Assembly: GCA_035943095.1 (NCBI GenBank)
Contig: DASZCN010000011.1
Coordinates: 1-64,000, forward strand
Direction of reading: 5' to 3'
DNA length: 64,000 nt
DNA from: AG41 sp035943095
GTDB lineage: Bacteria > Gemmatimonadota > Gemmatimonadetes > Gemmatimonadales > GWC2-71-9
This document shows, in pieces, positions 41,752-49,943 of the stretch. The translations under genes and the position numbers were made by a program. Each line of letters begins with the position of its first letter. Position 1 is the stretch's first letter. The notes under the pieces were generated by a model. The model saw only the letters and a program-made list of their open reading frames with translations. It did no database searches and was not told the origin of the DNA.

Positions 41752-43084
41752 TGGTGATCGCGAGGATCATGATCGCCAGGAGGATCACGAAACCAGCCTG
41801 GCTCAACCTCATGCGGAGCTCGACCGACAGCGGCTTGCGGCGGACCGCTTCCGCAATGAGAAACATCAGCTGGCCGCCATCGAGTAGCGGGATCGGTAAG
41901 AGGTTCAGGATCGCCAGATTGACGGAAAACAACGCGAGGAAGGTGAGGAACCAGTCCAGGCCGAGCCGCACCACCTGGCCGGAGATCTGGCCCACCGTGA
42001 TGATGCTGCCCACTTCACGCACCGACGTCTGATGGAGGACGAGCCCCTTCAAGAAACCGAGGACGTTCAGCAGTTGACCCCAGGTTTCCTGGAGCCCGGA
42101 GATAGCCGCCTGGCCCAGAGGCTCGCGCACATGGATCGTCGGAGGATCCTGACCGGCTCCGATCGCACCGTACACATGAGGACGAGGTGACGCCGTGTCG
42201 GTCTCGGTCTTCGCTTCCGGCACGACCGTCACCTCCAGACGCCTCCCGTCGCGTAACACCCCGAAGCGGAGCGGCTTCCCGGGGCTCCGCCAGACGGTGT
42301 GGAGCACGTCGCTCCAGGAGCGCAGCGTGTCGGCGTCGACGCGGCGGAGGAGGTCTCCCGGCTTCAAGCCCGCCCGGATGGCCGGTCGGCCAGGCTCGAG
42401 AATACCGAGCCGTGGAGGGTCGAGACGCACGAGCGCCTGGGCCAGCGCCTCGCGCGTGGCCAGCCCATTGTCCGACAACTGCACGACGATCGGCTCCGTA
42501 CGGCCCGCGACCTCGATCGCGAGATGCGAGGAGCCTCTCAGCAGGTGATCGAGCAGCACGTTCCACGAACGGATGGTGTCGCCGCTCACTCGCACGATTT
42601 GATCGCCGAACTTGAGGCTCGCGAGCCCTTCCGCCCCCGCCGGCAAACGACTCACGTTCACCGAGTCGATCCGCGTGCTGGCAAGCTCCGGCGATCCCGC
42701 TGTCGCGGCGATGCCCGTGTAGACGAGAAACGCGAACACCACGTTCATGGTCACGCCCGCCAAGATCACGATCATGCGCTTCCACACCGGCTGGCGGTCG
42801 AAGGCGCGCGCGGGGTCGATCGGGACATCCGACTTGCCGCCTTCGAGGGACCCCGTCATCCCTTCGTCCTCGAGCCCCGCCATCTTCACGTATCCACCCA
42901 GGGGGATGCGCGAGATCCAGTAGTCGGTCTCCCCGCGCCGCCAGCTCAGGATCGGGCGGCCGAAGCCGAGCGAAAAGCGCAACACCTGGATGCCGAGAGT
43001 CTTGGCGGCGATGAAATGCCCCATTTCGTGGACGAAAATCAGGACCGCCAGGACGACGATGACCGCGCCGAGACTTATGAGCAC
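41723..43084 (-). CDS. rseP: Site-2 intramembrane zinc protease RseP
   Basis: A 453-residue membrane metalloprotease that cleaves membrane-bound anti-sigma factors or signal-peptide remnants. The HExxH site is HEMGH at 19-23 in the first helix; KTLGIQVLRFSLGFG follows; PDZ-like segments include LKFGDQIVRVSGDTIRSWN and AGLKPGDLLRRVDADTLRSW, so two PDZ domains; and the C-terminal helices hold NLLPIPLLDGGQL. The GTG at 43084 overlaps dxr by 10 bases; the longer open frame is antisense to nothing useful and is discarded. Confidence 0.94.
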   Translation of the reverse strand: MLISLGAVIVVLAVLIFVHEMGHFIAAKTLGIQVLRFSLGFGRPILSWRRGETDYWISRIPLGGYVKMAGLEDEGMTGSLEGGKSDVPIDPARAFDRQPVWKRMIVILAGVTMNVVFAFLVYTGIAATAGSPELASTRIDSVNVSRLPAGAEGLASLKFGDQIVRVSGDTIRSWNVLLDHLLRGSSHLAIEVAGRTEPIVVQLSDNGLATREALAQALVRLDPPRLGILEPGRPAIRAGLKPGDLLRRVDADTLRSWSDVLHTVWRSPGKPLRFGVLRDGRRLEVTVVPEAKTETDTASPRPHVYGAIGAGQDPPTIHVREPLGQAAISGLQETWGQLLNVLGFLKGLVLHQTSVREVGSIITVGQISGQVVRLGLDWFLTFLALFSVNLAILNLLPIPLLDGGQLMFLIAEAVRRKPLSVELRMRLSQAGFVILLAIMILAITNDVLRILPH

Positions 43085-44202
43085 GCGGCCTCCCGCGCGA
43101 GGCGACGGGCCTCGGCATCGGCGGCCAGCACGGCGTCGAGCGATCCGGCATCTGTGGGGTGGTGTCCGTCCAACACCCGTGCCACTGTGTCCGCAATGCG
43201 GCCGAATCGGATCCGTCCGTCCAGAAACAGCCCGACCGCCACTTCGTTCGCCGCGTTGAACGCGGTGGGCGCGGTCCCACCCGCCGCGGCCGCCGCCCGC
43301 CCCAAGCCGTACGCCGGGTACAGAGCGGCGTGCACGGGCTCGAAGGTGAGCGTCCCCGCGGCCACCGGATCGAACCGACGGGCACCGGCGTCGGGCACCC
43401 GGTCGGGGTGCGTGAGCGCATACAGAATCGGCAGCTCCATCGTGGGAAAGCCGACCTGGGCGAGGACGGACCCGTCCACGAACTCGACGAACGCGTGCAC
43501 CACGGACTGCGGATGGACCACGACCTCGACGGCCTGGTACGGTAGCCCGAACAGGAAGTGGGCCTCGATCACTTCGAGCGCCTTGTTCACCAGCGTCGCG
43601 GAATCGACCGTGATCTTCTTCCCCATCTTCCAGGTGGGATGACGCAGCGCCTCGTCCACGGTGGCGTCTGCCACCCGCTCCGGGGGCCAGGTCCGGAACG
43701 GGCCGCCGGACGCGGTGAGGATGAGCCGCGCCAGCTCGGTGGGGCGACGACCCGTAATGCACTGCAACACGGCGCTATGCTCGGAGTCGACCGGGACGAT
43801 TTCACCGCCGCCCCGGCGCGCCGCCCGGGTGACGAGCTCGCCCGCCATGACGAGCGTTTCCTTGTTCGCGAGCGCGACGCGCTTCCCCGCCTCGAGCGCC
43901 GCAAGCGTCGCCTCGAGGCCCGCCGCACCGACGATACCGTTGAGCACGATGTCCACGTCCGGCCGGGTCGCCGCTTCGACGAGGCAGGCGGCCCCGTTTC
44001 CCCGCCCCCCGTCCGCCTTCGCCGAGTTCACGAGACCGACGTATCCGGGCTGCCACTCCGCGGCCTGGCGTTCGAGCAGCTCAGCGTTGGAGTACGCCGT
44101 CAGCGCCGCCACGCGGAACCGCTCCCGCTGGCGCGCCAGCACCTGCAGCGCGGAGCATCCGATCGACCCCGTGGAGCCGAGGATCGCGACGCCGACGCTC
44201 AT
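43075..44202 (-). CDS. dxr: 1-deoxy-D-xylulose 5-phosphate reductoisomerase
   Basis: A 375-residue MEP-pathway enzyme making 2-C-methylerythritol 4-phosphate. NADPH motif GVAILGSTGSIGCSALQVL, ALANKETLVMAGELV, PVDSEHSAVLQC, the flexible-loop segment LTASGGPFRTWP, HPTWKMGKKITVDSATLVNK and PTAFNAANEVAVGLFLDG. ATG overlaps the cdsA stop (ATGA). Supplies isoprenoid units used by UppS two genes upstream. Confidence 0.97.
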   Translation of the reverse strand: MSVGVAILGSTGSIGCSALQVLARQRERFRVAALTAYSNAELLERQAAEWQPGYVGLVNSAKADGGRGNGAACLVEAATRPDVDIVLNGIVGAAGLEATLAALEAGKRVALANKETLVMAGELVTRAARRGGGEIVPVDSEHSAVLQCITGRRPTELARLILTASGGPFRTWPPERVADATVDEALRHPTWKMGKKITVDSATLVNKALEVIEAHFLFGLPYQAVEVVVHPQSVVHAFVEFVDGSVLAQVGFPTMELPILYALTHPDRVPDAGARRFDPVAAGTLTFEPVHAALYPAYGLGRAAAAAGGTAPTAFNAANEVAVGLFLDGRIRFGRIADTVARVLDGHHPTDAGSLDAVLAADAEARRLAREAACS

Positions 44203-45053
44203 GCCAGACCAAAGACCCGCAGCAGCCCTGCGGTGATGGGGAGAACGAAGTACAGCGAGTCGAGCCGGTCGAGTACGCCGCCGTGACCGGGAATGAGCGA
44301 CGATGAGTCCTTCACGCCGACCTCCCGCTTGAACAGGGATTCGGCCACGTCGCCGACCTGGGCCACGATCGCGACCACCAGCCCCAAGGTGACGAGCTGT
44401 CCGACGCTGAGGCGCACAGCCACCCGTTCGAGCACCAGGGACCCGTACACCAACGCCGCCCCGAGCCCGCCCACGACCCCCGCGATAGCTCCGGCCCAAG
44501 TCTTTCGGGGGGACAGGACCGGAGCGAGTTTCGGGCCTCCCACCAGGGCGCCGCCCGCCATGGCGCAGGTGTCGCACACCCAGGTGATCGCGAGCGGCAG
44601 GACCGCGAGCGCCACCGAGCCGCGCGGGTGCGCGTCCACGTGTGGGCCGTGGCGGATCGCCACGATGAAGGAGAGCAGGGCCGACGCGTACAGGGCGCCG
44701 AACACCGTGACCGCGACAGCCGTAAGCGGGTGATGGTCCGGCCCACGGGCCGCCGCCACGACGAGCGCGATGATCAGCCAGATCGCGCCCGCGTACACGA
44801 CGGGCTCCCAATCCGCAGAAGTCTTCACCCAGTAAGTGGCGAGCGGTCCCAGCGCCGCGGCGATGAACCCGACCCACTCGAGGGCTTCGATCCCCTGCCG
44901 GCGCGCGAGGTCGTACACCTCGCGCGTGCCGAGGACACCCAGAATGGCCAGCATACCGGCGAGCCACCATCCCCCTACCGCCAGGAGGGCGAGCGTGCCC
45001 GCGATCGCCGGCACAGCCACCCCGATGCGTACGAGCAGGCTGCGGGAGATCAC
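44199..45053 (-). CDS. cdsA: Phosphatidate cytidylyltransferase
   Basis: A 284-residue membrane enzyme making CDP-diacylglycerol. About seven helices are visible. The C-terminal signature VGVKDSSSLIPGHGGVLDRL and SLYFVLPITAGLL, plus VCDTCAMAGGALVGG and SPRKTWAGAIAGVVGG, fit the CdsA family. The start is GTG within the uppS stop (GTGA). Confidence 0.95.
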   Translation of the reverse strand: MISRSLLVRIGVAVPAIAGTLALLAVGGWWLAGMLAILGVLGTREVYDLARRQGIEALEWVGFIAAALGPLATYWVKTSADWEPVVYAGAIWLIIALVVAAARGPDHHPLTAVAVTVFGALYASALLSFIVAIRHGPHVDAHPRGSVALAVLPLAITWVCDTCAMAGGALVGGPKLAPVLSPRKTWAGAIAGVVGGLGAALVYGSLVLERVAVRLSVGQLVTLGLVVAIVAQVGDVAESLFKREVGVKDSSSLIPGHGGVLDRLDSLYFVLPITAGLLRVFGLA

Positions 45054-45790
45054 GCGGTGACTTTGCCGAACCGGCGATCGCGCCGCTGATAGTCGAGAAT
45101 CGCCTGGAACAGCTCCCGGCGCGTCATGTCCGGCCACAGGACGGGCGTAATGTAGAGCTCGGTGTAGGCCAGCTGCCAGAGTAGAAAGTTGGAGAGCCGG
45201 TACTCGCCCGACGTGCGGATGAGGAGGTCGGGATCGCTCCACGGCGCGGTGTACAGGCGCTCGCGCACGGCGTCCTCGTCGATGTCCTCGAGCCGCTTGA
45301 CGCCCTTCAGGACCTCCTCGGCCAGGAGCCGCGCGGCGCGCGCCAGCTCCGCCCGCGAGGAATACGAGACGCACAGGTTGAGCGCGAGGCGCCCTCCGCT
45401 GCTTGTCTCACGCTCGATCCTCTCGACGGCCGCCCGCGCTCTGGGGGCGAGCCGCGTGCGGTCTCCCAGTACGTGAACCGCCACGCCCTGTCCCGCGAGC
45501 TCTGCTACCTCACCCGCGATGTATTCCTCCAGCAGCTGCATGAGCGCGGAGATTTCGGTGACCGGCCGCTGCCAATTCTCTTCGGAGAAGGCGAACAGCG
45601 TGAGCACCTCCACGCCCGCCTCGATGGCGCCTTCTACCGCCTCGCGCACCGCCTTCATGCCGGCACGGTGACCGAGGGGCCGTGGCAGGCTGCGCTCACG
45701 CGCCCAGCGACCGTTGCCGTCCATGATCACCGCGATGTGGCGCGGGACGGCCCCGTTGACGCGGATCTGAGCGAGCAGATCGTCCGCCAT
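45050..45790 (-). CDS. uppS: Undecaprenyl diphosphate synthase (cis-prenyltransferase)
   Basis: A 246-residue enzyme making the lipid carrier for peptidoglycan. Family motifs: HIAVIMDGNGRWARERSLP (catalytic Asp), GHRAGMKAVREAVEGA, LTLFAFSEENWQRP, NLCVSYSSRAELARAA and DLLIRTSGEYRLSNFLLWQL. It lies 1 base after frr and overlaps cdsA. Confidence 0.97.
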   Translation of the reverse strand: MADDLLAQIRVNGAVPRHIAVIMDGNGRWARERSLPRPLGHRAGMKAVREAVEGAIEAGVEVLTLFAFSEENWQRPVTEISALMQLLEEYIAGEVAELAGQGVAVHVLGDRTRLAPRARAAVERIERETSSGGRLALNLCVSYSSRAELARAARLLAEEVLKGVKRLEDIDEDAVRERLYTAPWSDPDLLIRTSGEYRLSNFLLWQLAYTELYITPVLWPDMTRRELFQAILDYQRRDRRFGKVTA

Positions 45791-45791
45791 G

Positions 45792-46352
45792 CTAGACCTC
45801 CATGATCTCCGCTTCTTTGCCCTTCACCGCTTCGTCCACGAGCTTCAGGTGCTCGTCGTGCAGCTTCTGGACGTCCTTCTCGGTGTGCTTCTTCTCGTCG
45901 TCGGACACATGCTCGGTCTTCTTGATACGGCCAATGGCTTCGGAGCGGGCGTGGCGGACCGCCACGCGGCCTTCCTCGGCGAACTTGTGGATCACCTTGA
46001 CGAGCTCCCGGCGCCGCTCTTCCGTGAGCGGCGGAAGGGGGATCCGGATGATGTTGCCGTCGTTCGATGGGGTGAGACCGAGGTCGGACGCGAGAATCGC
46101 CTTCTCGATAGCCTTCAAGACCGATTTGTCCCACGGCTGGATGGTGAGGAGCTTCGGTTCCGGTGCGGCGACGCTCGCCACCTGATTGAGCGGCATCTCG
46201 CTGCCGTAGGCGTCGACCCGCACAAGATCGAGAAGCGCAGTCGTGGCCTTGCCCGTGCGGACGGTCGAGAATTCCCGCTTCACGGCATCCACGGCCTTGT
46301 CCATCGCCTGCTTGGCCTGCTTGACGTGTTCCGCCAGGGGGGAGGAGGTCAT
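45792..46352 (-). CDS. frr: Ribosome recycling factor
   Basis: A 186-residue RRF that, with EF-G, splits post-termination ribosomes. Three-helix bundle plus beta domain: STVRTGKATTALLDLVRVDA, YGSEMPLNQVASV, TIQPWDKSVLKAIEKAI and GLTPSNDGNIIRIPLPPLTE. ATG overlaps the pyrH stop by 4 bases. Confidence 0.97.
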   Translation of the reverse strand: MTSSPLAEHVKQAKQAMDKAVDAVKREFSTVRTGKATTALLDLVRVDAYGSEMPLNQVASVAAPEPKLLTIQPWDKSVLKAIEKAILASDLGLTPSNDGNIIRIPLPPLTEERRRELVKVIHKFAEEGRVAVRHARSEAIGRIKKTEHVSDDEKKHTEKDVQKLHDEHLKLVDEAVKGKEAEIMEV

Positions 46353-47083
46353 TGCACGATCGTGCCGACGCGCTCGCCCGCCAATACCCTCGCTGTCGCG
46401 CCGGGCTGGTTGATGTTGAAGACGACGATGGGAAGCTTGTTCTCTTTACACAGGCCGAACGCGTTCGCGTCCATCACGGCATACCCCTTCACGAGCGCCT
46501 GCTGAAACGACAGCTCCGCAAGGAACTTGGCCTTGGGCTCCTTCTTCGGGTCCGCCGTGTAGACGCCGTCCACGTTGGTGGCCTTGAGCAGCACCTTGGC
46601 CTCGATCTCGAGTGCGCGGAGGACCGCGGCCGTATCTGTGGAAAAATACGGGTTTCCCGTCCCCCCGGCGAAAATGACCATCCGTCCCTTTTCGAGATGG
46701 CGCAGGGCGCGGCGCCGGATGTAGGGCTCTGCGAGCTCCTCCATCCGAATCGCCGACATGACGCGCGTGTCGACGCCCTTCTTCTCCAGTATGTCTTGGA
46801 GGGCGAGGGCGTTGATCACGGTCGCGAGCATTCCCATGTAATCCGCCGAGACGCGGTCCATGCCCTGCTCGCTCGCCGCCGTGCCGCGCAGGATGTTGCC
46901 GCCGCCTACCACGAGGCCAAGCTGCACTCCCACGCTCGCGACGCGTTTCAGCTCGTCGGCAAGATGATCGATGAATCCGAAGTCAATTCCCCCGCCCGCG
47001 CCTCGCTCACCCGCGAACGCCTCACCCGAGATCTTGAGTAGGGCGCGTGGGTACGCGAGGGTGGGACGGGGGGCAGTCGCCAC
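46349..47083 (-). CDS. pyrH: UMP kinase
   Basis: A 244-residue amino-acid-kinase-fold UMP kinase. LLKISGEAFAGERG, LGLVVGGGNILRG, SADYMGMLATVINALALQD, VIFAGGTGNPYFSTDTAAVL and TNVDGVYTADPKKEPKA are the usual motifs. It follows the tsf stop directly, without a gap. Confidence 0.97.
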   Translation of the reverse strand: MATAPRPTLAYPRALLKISGEAFAGERGAGGGIDFGFIDHLADELKRVASVGVQLGLVVGGGNILRGTAASEQGMDRVSADYMGMLATVINALALQDILEKKGVDTRVMSAIRMEELAEPYIRRRALRHLEKGRMVIFAGGTGNPYFSTDTAAVLRALEIEAKVLLKATNVDGVYTADPKKEPKAKFLAELSFQQALVKGYAVMDANAFGLCKENKLPIVVFNINQPGATARVLAGERVGTIVQ

Positions 47084-47692
47084 TCAACCTTCCCCGACCC
47101 GCAACCTGGCGAACCGGCCCACGTCGATTTTCTCGCCCGTCTTGGCGGACAACTCTTTCACCAGCTCGCCCACGGTGCGCTTGTCGTCCTTCACAAATTT
47201 CTGCTCGAGCAGCACGTTATCCTCGTAGAACTTTTTCATCATGCCGTCCACAATCTTGCCACGGATATTTTCGGGCTTCTTTTGCTCGGCCACCTGCGCC
47301 TCATAGACACCGCGCTCCCGCGCGACAGTCTCGGGCGGCAGGTCTTCGACGTGGACCGCCAGCGGCTTCGACGCCGCAATGTGGATGGCCAGCTCGCGCG
47401 CCAGGGCCTTGAACTCCTCGGTACGCGCCACGAAGTCCGTCTCGCAGTTGAGCTCGACCAGCGCCGCGGTCTTGCCGTCGTGATGCACGTAGTGGCCGAT
47501 CACGCCCTCGGACGCGACGCGCTCCGCGCGCGTGTCGGCCTTGGCCGCGCCCATTTTGCGGAGCTCGTCGACGGCCTTCTCCAGGTCGCCGCCGGTCTGC
47601 TCCAGAGCCTTCTTGCAAGCCATCATGCCGGCGCCGGTGCGGGCTCGGAGCTCCGCGACGAGCTTCGCCGGGATCTCTTTCACAGTCGTCAT
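47084..47692 (-). CDS. tsf: Elongation factor Ts
   Basis: A 202-residue EF-Ts of the short class (about 200 residues, lacking the second core subdomain seen in the 280-residue form). N-terminal UBA-like segment LVAELRARTGAGMMACKKAL, then GVIGHYVHHDGKTAALVELN and the EF-Tu contact region CETDFVARTEEF. GAGGAGGG forms a strong ribosome-binding site; a hairpin with a T run sits just before it. Confidence 0.96.
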   Translation of the reverse strand: MTTVKEIPAKLVAELRARTGAGMMACKKALEQTGGDLEKAVDELRKMGAAKADTRAERVASEGVIGHYVHHDGKTAALVELNCETDFVARTEEFKALARELAIHIAASKPLAVHVEDLPPETVARERGVYEAQVAEQKKPENIRGKIVDGMMKKFYEDNVLLEQKFVKDDKRTVGELVKELSAKTGEKIDVGRFARLRVGEG

Positions 47693-47714
47693 CCCTCCTC
47701 ACTCCTCATGAAAA

Positions 47715-47749
47715 CGCCGCCCTCGCGCCGGTGGGCTCGAAGGGCGGCG
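47715..47749 (-). terminator. Terminator-like hairpin between rpsB and tsf
   Basis: Stem of 9 bp (47715-47723 with 47741-47749), 17-base loop that can pair further, followed on the minus strand by TTTT (47714-47711). Partial termination between rpsB and tsf is known in E. coli. Confidence 0.65.
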
Positions 47750-47759
47750 GTCGGTTGTC

Positions 47760-47796
47760 CACCGGGCGACGCGCCCGGTGTGGGGCGACACGCCCC
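47760..47796 (-). promoter_or_regulatory. Two further hairpins in the rpsB-tsf spacer
   Basis: A 9-bp perfect stem with 3-base loop (47760-47768 / 47772-47780) and a 6-bp stem with 3-base loop (47782-47787 / 47791-47796). With the T-run hairpin they make three stems in about 80 bases immediately after rpsB. No T run follows these two, so they may be RNA-stability or protein-binding structures. Confidence 0.5.
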
Positions 47797-47801
47797 GCGG
47801 C

Positions 47802-48683
47802 TTAGCCCTCGCCCGCGCCGCTCGACTCCGCGGGCGCCGGCGTTTCGTCGGTCTTGAGCCGCGCCGCGATGGCTTCCGGCTTGGGCCGCCGCTTGCGCCG
47901 CGCCGGCTTCTTCTTCTTATCTCCCTCGGCCTCCGCTTCGATGCCCGTCTCGGTGGAGTAGGTCACGCCCTCCCCCTCCTCCGCCGGCTCGCGCAGCGGC
48001 ATCTGTCGCCGCGCCTCGCCGATCACATCGGAGATCGCCGCGGCGATCAACGACACCGCCCGGATCGCATCGTCGTTCCCGGGGATCGGCACGTCGATCA
48101 GGTCCGGATCCGCGTTCGTGTCCACGATCGCGACAACGGGGATGCCGAGCTTGTTCGCTTCTGCGACCGCGATGCGCTCCTTCTTCGAGTCGATGATGAA
48201 CAGGGCGCCCGGCAGGCGGTTCATGTTCTTGATCCCCGAGAGATATTTCTCGAGCTTGACCCGCTCACGGTCGAAGAGCAGCTGCTCCTTTTTCGTGTAG
48301 TTCTCGAACTCGCCCTCGGCCGTACCCTGCTCGAGCTCTTTCAGACGCTTGATCTGCCGTTTGATCGTCTGGAAGTTCGTCAGCGTGCCGCCGAGCCAGC
48401 GCTCGGTGACGTAGTAGGCGCCGCAGCGCTGCGCCTCGGCCTGGATGATGTTCTTGAGCTGCTTCTTGGTGCAGACGAACAGGATGCCTTCACCCTTCAA
48501 GACCACACCACGCAGCAGCTCTTGCGCCTCCTGGATCTGCCGGAGTGTCTTCTGAAGATCGATGATGTAGATCCCCGATCGCTCGGCGAAGATGAACCGG
48601 CGCATCTTGGGATTCCAGCGGCGCGTCTGATGGCCGAAATGGACGCCCGCTTCCAGCAGGTCCTGCAACTCAGGCTGCGCCAT
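47802..48683 (-). CDS. rpsB: 30S ribosomal protein S2
   Basis: A 293-residue S2 starting at the ATG at 48683 (GAGAGGGAG before it). Core motifs LLEAGVHFGHQTRRWNPKM, GIYIIDLQKTLRQI, RWLGGTLTNFQTIK and PVVAIVDTNADPDLIDVPIP are normal. A charged tail of about 60 residues with KKKKPARRKRRPKPEA extends beyond the usual end. The upstream in-frame ATGs code for non-conserved sequence. Confidence 0.96.
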   Translation of the reverse strand: MAQPELQDLLEAGVHFGHQTRRWNPKMRRFIFAERSGIYIIDLQKTLRQIQEAQELLRGVVLKGEGILFVCTKKQLKNIIQAEAQRCGAYYVTERWLGGTLTNFQTIKRQIKRLKELEQGTAEGEFENYTKKEQLLFDRERVKLEKYLSGIKNMNRLPGALFIIDSKKERIAVAEANKLGIPVVAIVDTNADPDLIDVPIPGNDDAIRAVSLIAAAISDVIGEARRQMPLREPAEEGEGVTYSTETGIEAEAEGDKKKKPARRKRRPKPEAIAARLKTDETPAPAESSGAGEG

Positions 48684-48780
48684 GCACTCCCTCTCGTGGG
48701 TTCGATCCGCCGTCGCCGTCATCTCCGATGCAACCCCTCGAGGGGGACCCGGCACCGGATCGGGCGACGTGTGTTGTGAG

Positions 48781-48829
48781 TCGTCAGTTGTCAGTTGTCA
48801 GGACTGAGGACTGAGGACTGATGACTCTC
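48781..48829. repeat. Seven-unit period-7 repeat between rpsB and rpsI
   Basis: Units TCGTCAG TTGTCAG TTGTCAG GACTGAG GACTGAG GACTGAT GACTCTC, ending at the rpsI stop. The arrangement TTGTCAG...then GACTGAx, then GACTCyC recurs at 54232-54274. Confidence 0.8.
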
Positions 48830-49237
48830 CTACCGCTTACTGAACTGGAACCGCTTCCGCGCCCCGGCGCGGCCCGGCTTCTTCCGTTCCACGACTCGTG
48901 GATCGCGCGTCAACAGTCCTTGTTCCCGCAACTTCTTGCGATGCCGTTCATCCGCGAGGCACAGGGCCCGCGCGATGCCGAGCCGCAGCGCCCCCGCCTG
49001 CCCCGTCACGCCGCCGCCCCGCACGAGCGCCCGGACATCGAAGGCACCCAGGGTGTCGGTGGCGGTGAACGGCTGCTGAATGTGCGACACGAGCGACGGC
49101 CGCGGGAAGTAATCCCCCAACGTGCGCCCGTTGATGTTCCACTTCCCGGATCCCGGCGTGAGATACACGCGCGCCACGCCGACTTTGCGGCGGCCGATGG
49201 CGTGCCAGCGCAGCTCCGGTGTGATCGCGGAGCTCAT
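48830..49237 (-). CDS. rpsI: 30S ribosomal protein S9
   Basis: A 135-residue S9 from the ATG at 49237, which overlaps the rplM stop (ATGA). AIGRRKVGVARVYLTPGSGK, GGVTGQAGALRLGIARAL and the basic tail RDPRVVERKKPGRAGARKRF with terminal QFSKR (reaching the P site) are typical. Confidence 0.97.
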   Translation of the reverse strand: MSSAITPELRWHAIGRRKVGVARVYLTPGSGKWNINGRTLGDYFPRPSLVSHIQQPFTATDTLGAFDVRALVRGGGVTGQAGALRLGIARALCLADERHRKKLREQGLLTRDPRVVERKKPGRAGARKRFQFSKR

Positions 49238-49677
49238 CCGGCCTCCACCAGGCTCAGCGGCTCGGGCTGTTGCGCCGCGTGGGGATGCTCGGGCCCGGCG
49301 TACACCTTGAGCATCTGCTTCACCTTCTGTCGCGACAGGGTCGTCTTCGGCAGCATGCCCCACACCGCCTTTTCAATCACGCGCTCGGGATGCGACTGGA
49401 GCAGGTTCTTGACCGGAGTGAACCGCTCGTGCCCCATGTATCCGGTGTGCCGGAAGTATTGCTTCTGGTCGAGCTTGCGTCCCGTGAGCTTGACCTTGGA
49501 CGCGTTCACGACCACCACGCAGTCACCGCTGTTCAGATGCGGTGTGAAGGTGGGCTTGTGCTTGCCGCGGAGGATCTGCGCCACCCGGCTCGCCAACCGG
49601 CCAAGCGGCTGCCCGGCCGCGTCGACCACGAACCAGCGGTGCGTCACGTCCTCTTTTCGCAGGCTGAACGTCTTCAT
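49234..49677 (-). CDS. rplM: 50S ribosomal protein L13
   Basis: A 147-residue L13 starting at the ATG at 49677 (MKTFSLRKED), with AAAGGGCGGGG upstream. RWFVVDAAGQPLGRLASRVA, DCVVVVNASKVKLTGRK, YFRHTGYMG and VWGMLPKTTLSRQKVKQMLK match the family. First gene of the ribosomal run; preceded by a strong promoter. Confidence 0.97.
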   Translation of the reverse strand: MKTFSLRKEDVTHRWFVVDAAGQPLGRLASRVAQILRGKHKPTFTPHLNSGDCVVVVNASKVKLTGRKLDQKQYFRHTGYMGHERFTPVKNLLQSHPERVIEKAVWGMLPKTTLSRQKVKQMLKVYAGPEHPHAAQQPEPLSLVEAG

Positions 49678-49717
49678 CCCCGCCCTTTGCATGGGTCCGG
49701 TTTAGCAATAGCCGGGA

Positions 49718-49746
49718 ACAATACCCGGGGCGTAAAGGCCTGTCAA
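49718..49746 (-). promoter_or_regulatory. Strong sigma-70-type promoter for the rplM operon
   Basis: Minus strand: TTGACA (49746-49741, consensus), 17-base spacer, TATTGT (49723-49718), then about 40 bases to the rplM ATG. A CCCGGG...TCCCGG inverted repeat overlaps the -10 box. Confidence 0.85.
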
Positions 49747-49943
49747 CCCTGAGGTTCCATGCCTTTCCGTGTCGCGTCTTCGCCGCGGGCGGATCGGTGT
49801 CGAGGGCTCGCGCCGCGGCACCGTCGCCACGGTCCTGACCCCGAGTCGCCGTGGAACACGTGTGGCATCGCAGTTGCGCACGCTGACATGACATGAGTCG
49901 TTGGCGCAACTCCACCAGACCGTGCCTTCCCAAGGAGGGACTC

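Noticed and set aside
49872..49911. 8-bp inverted repeat (AGTTGCGC / GCGCAACT) upstream of the EXORDIUM-like lipoprotein
   Set aside because: The loop is 24 bases, no T run follows and no operator pattern is recognisable; it could be chance.
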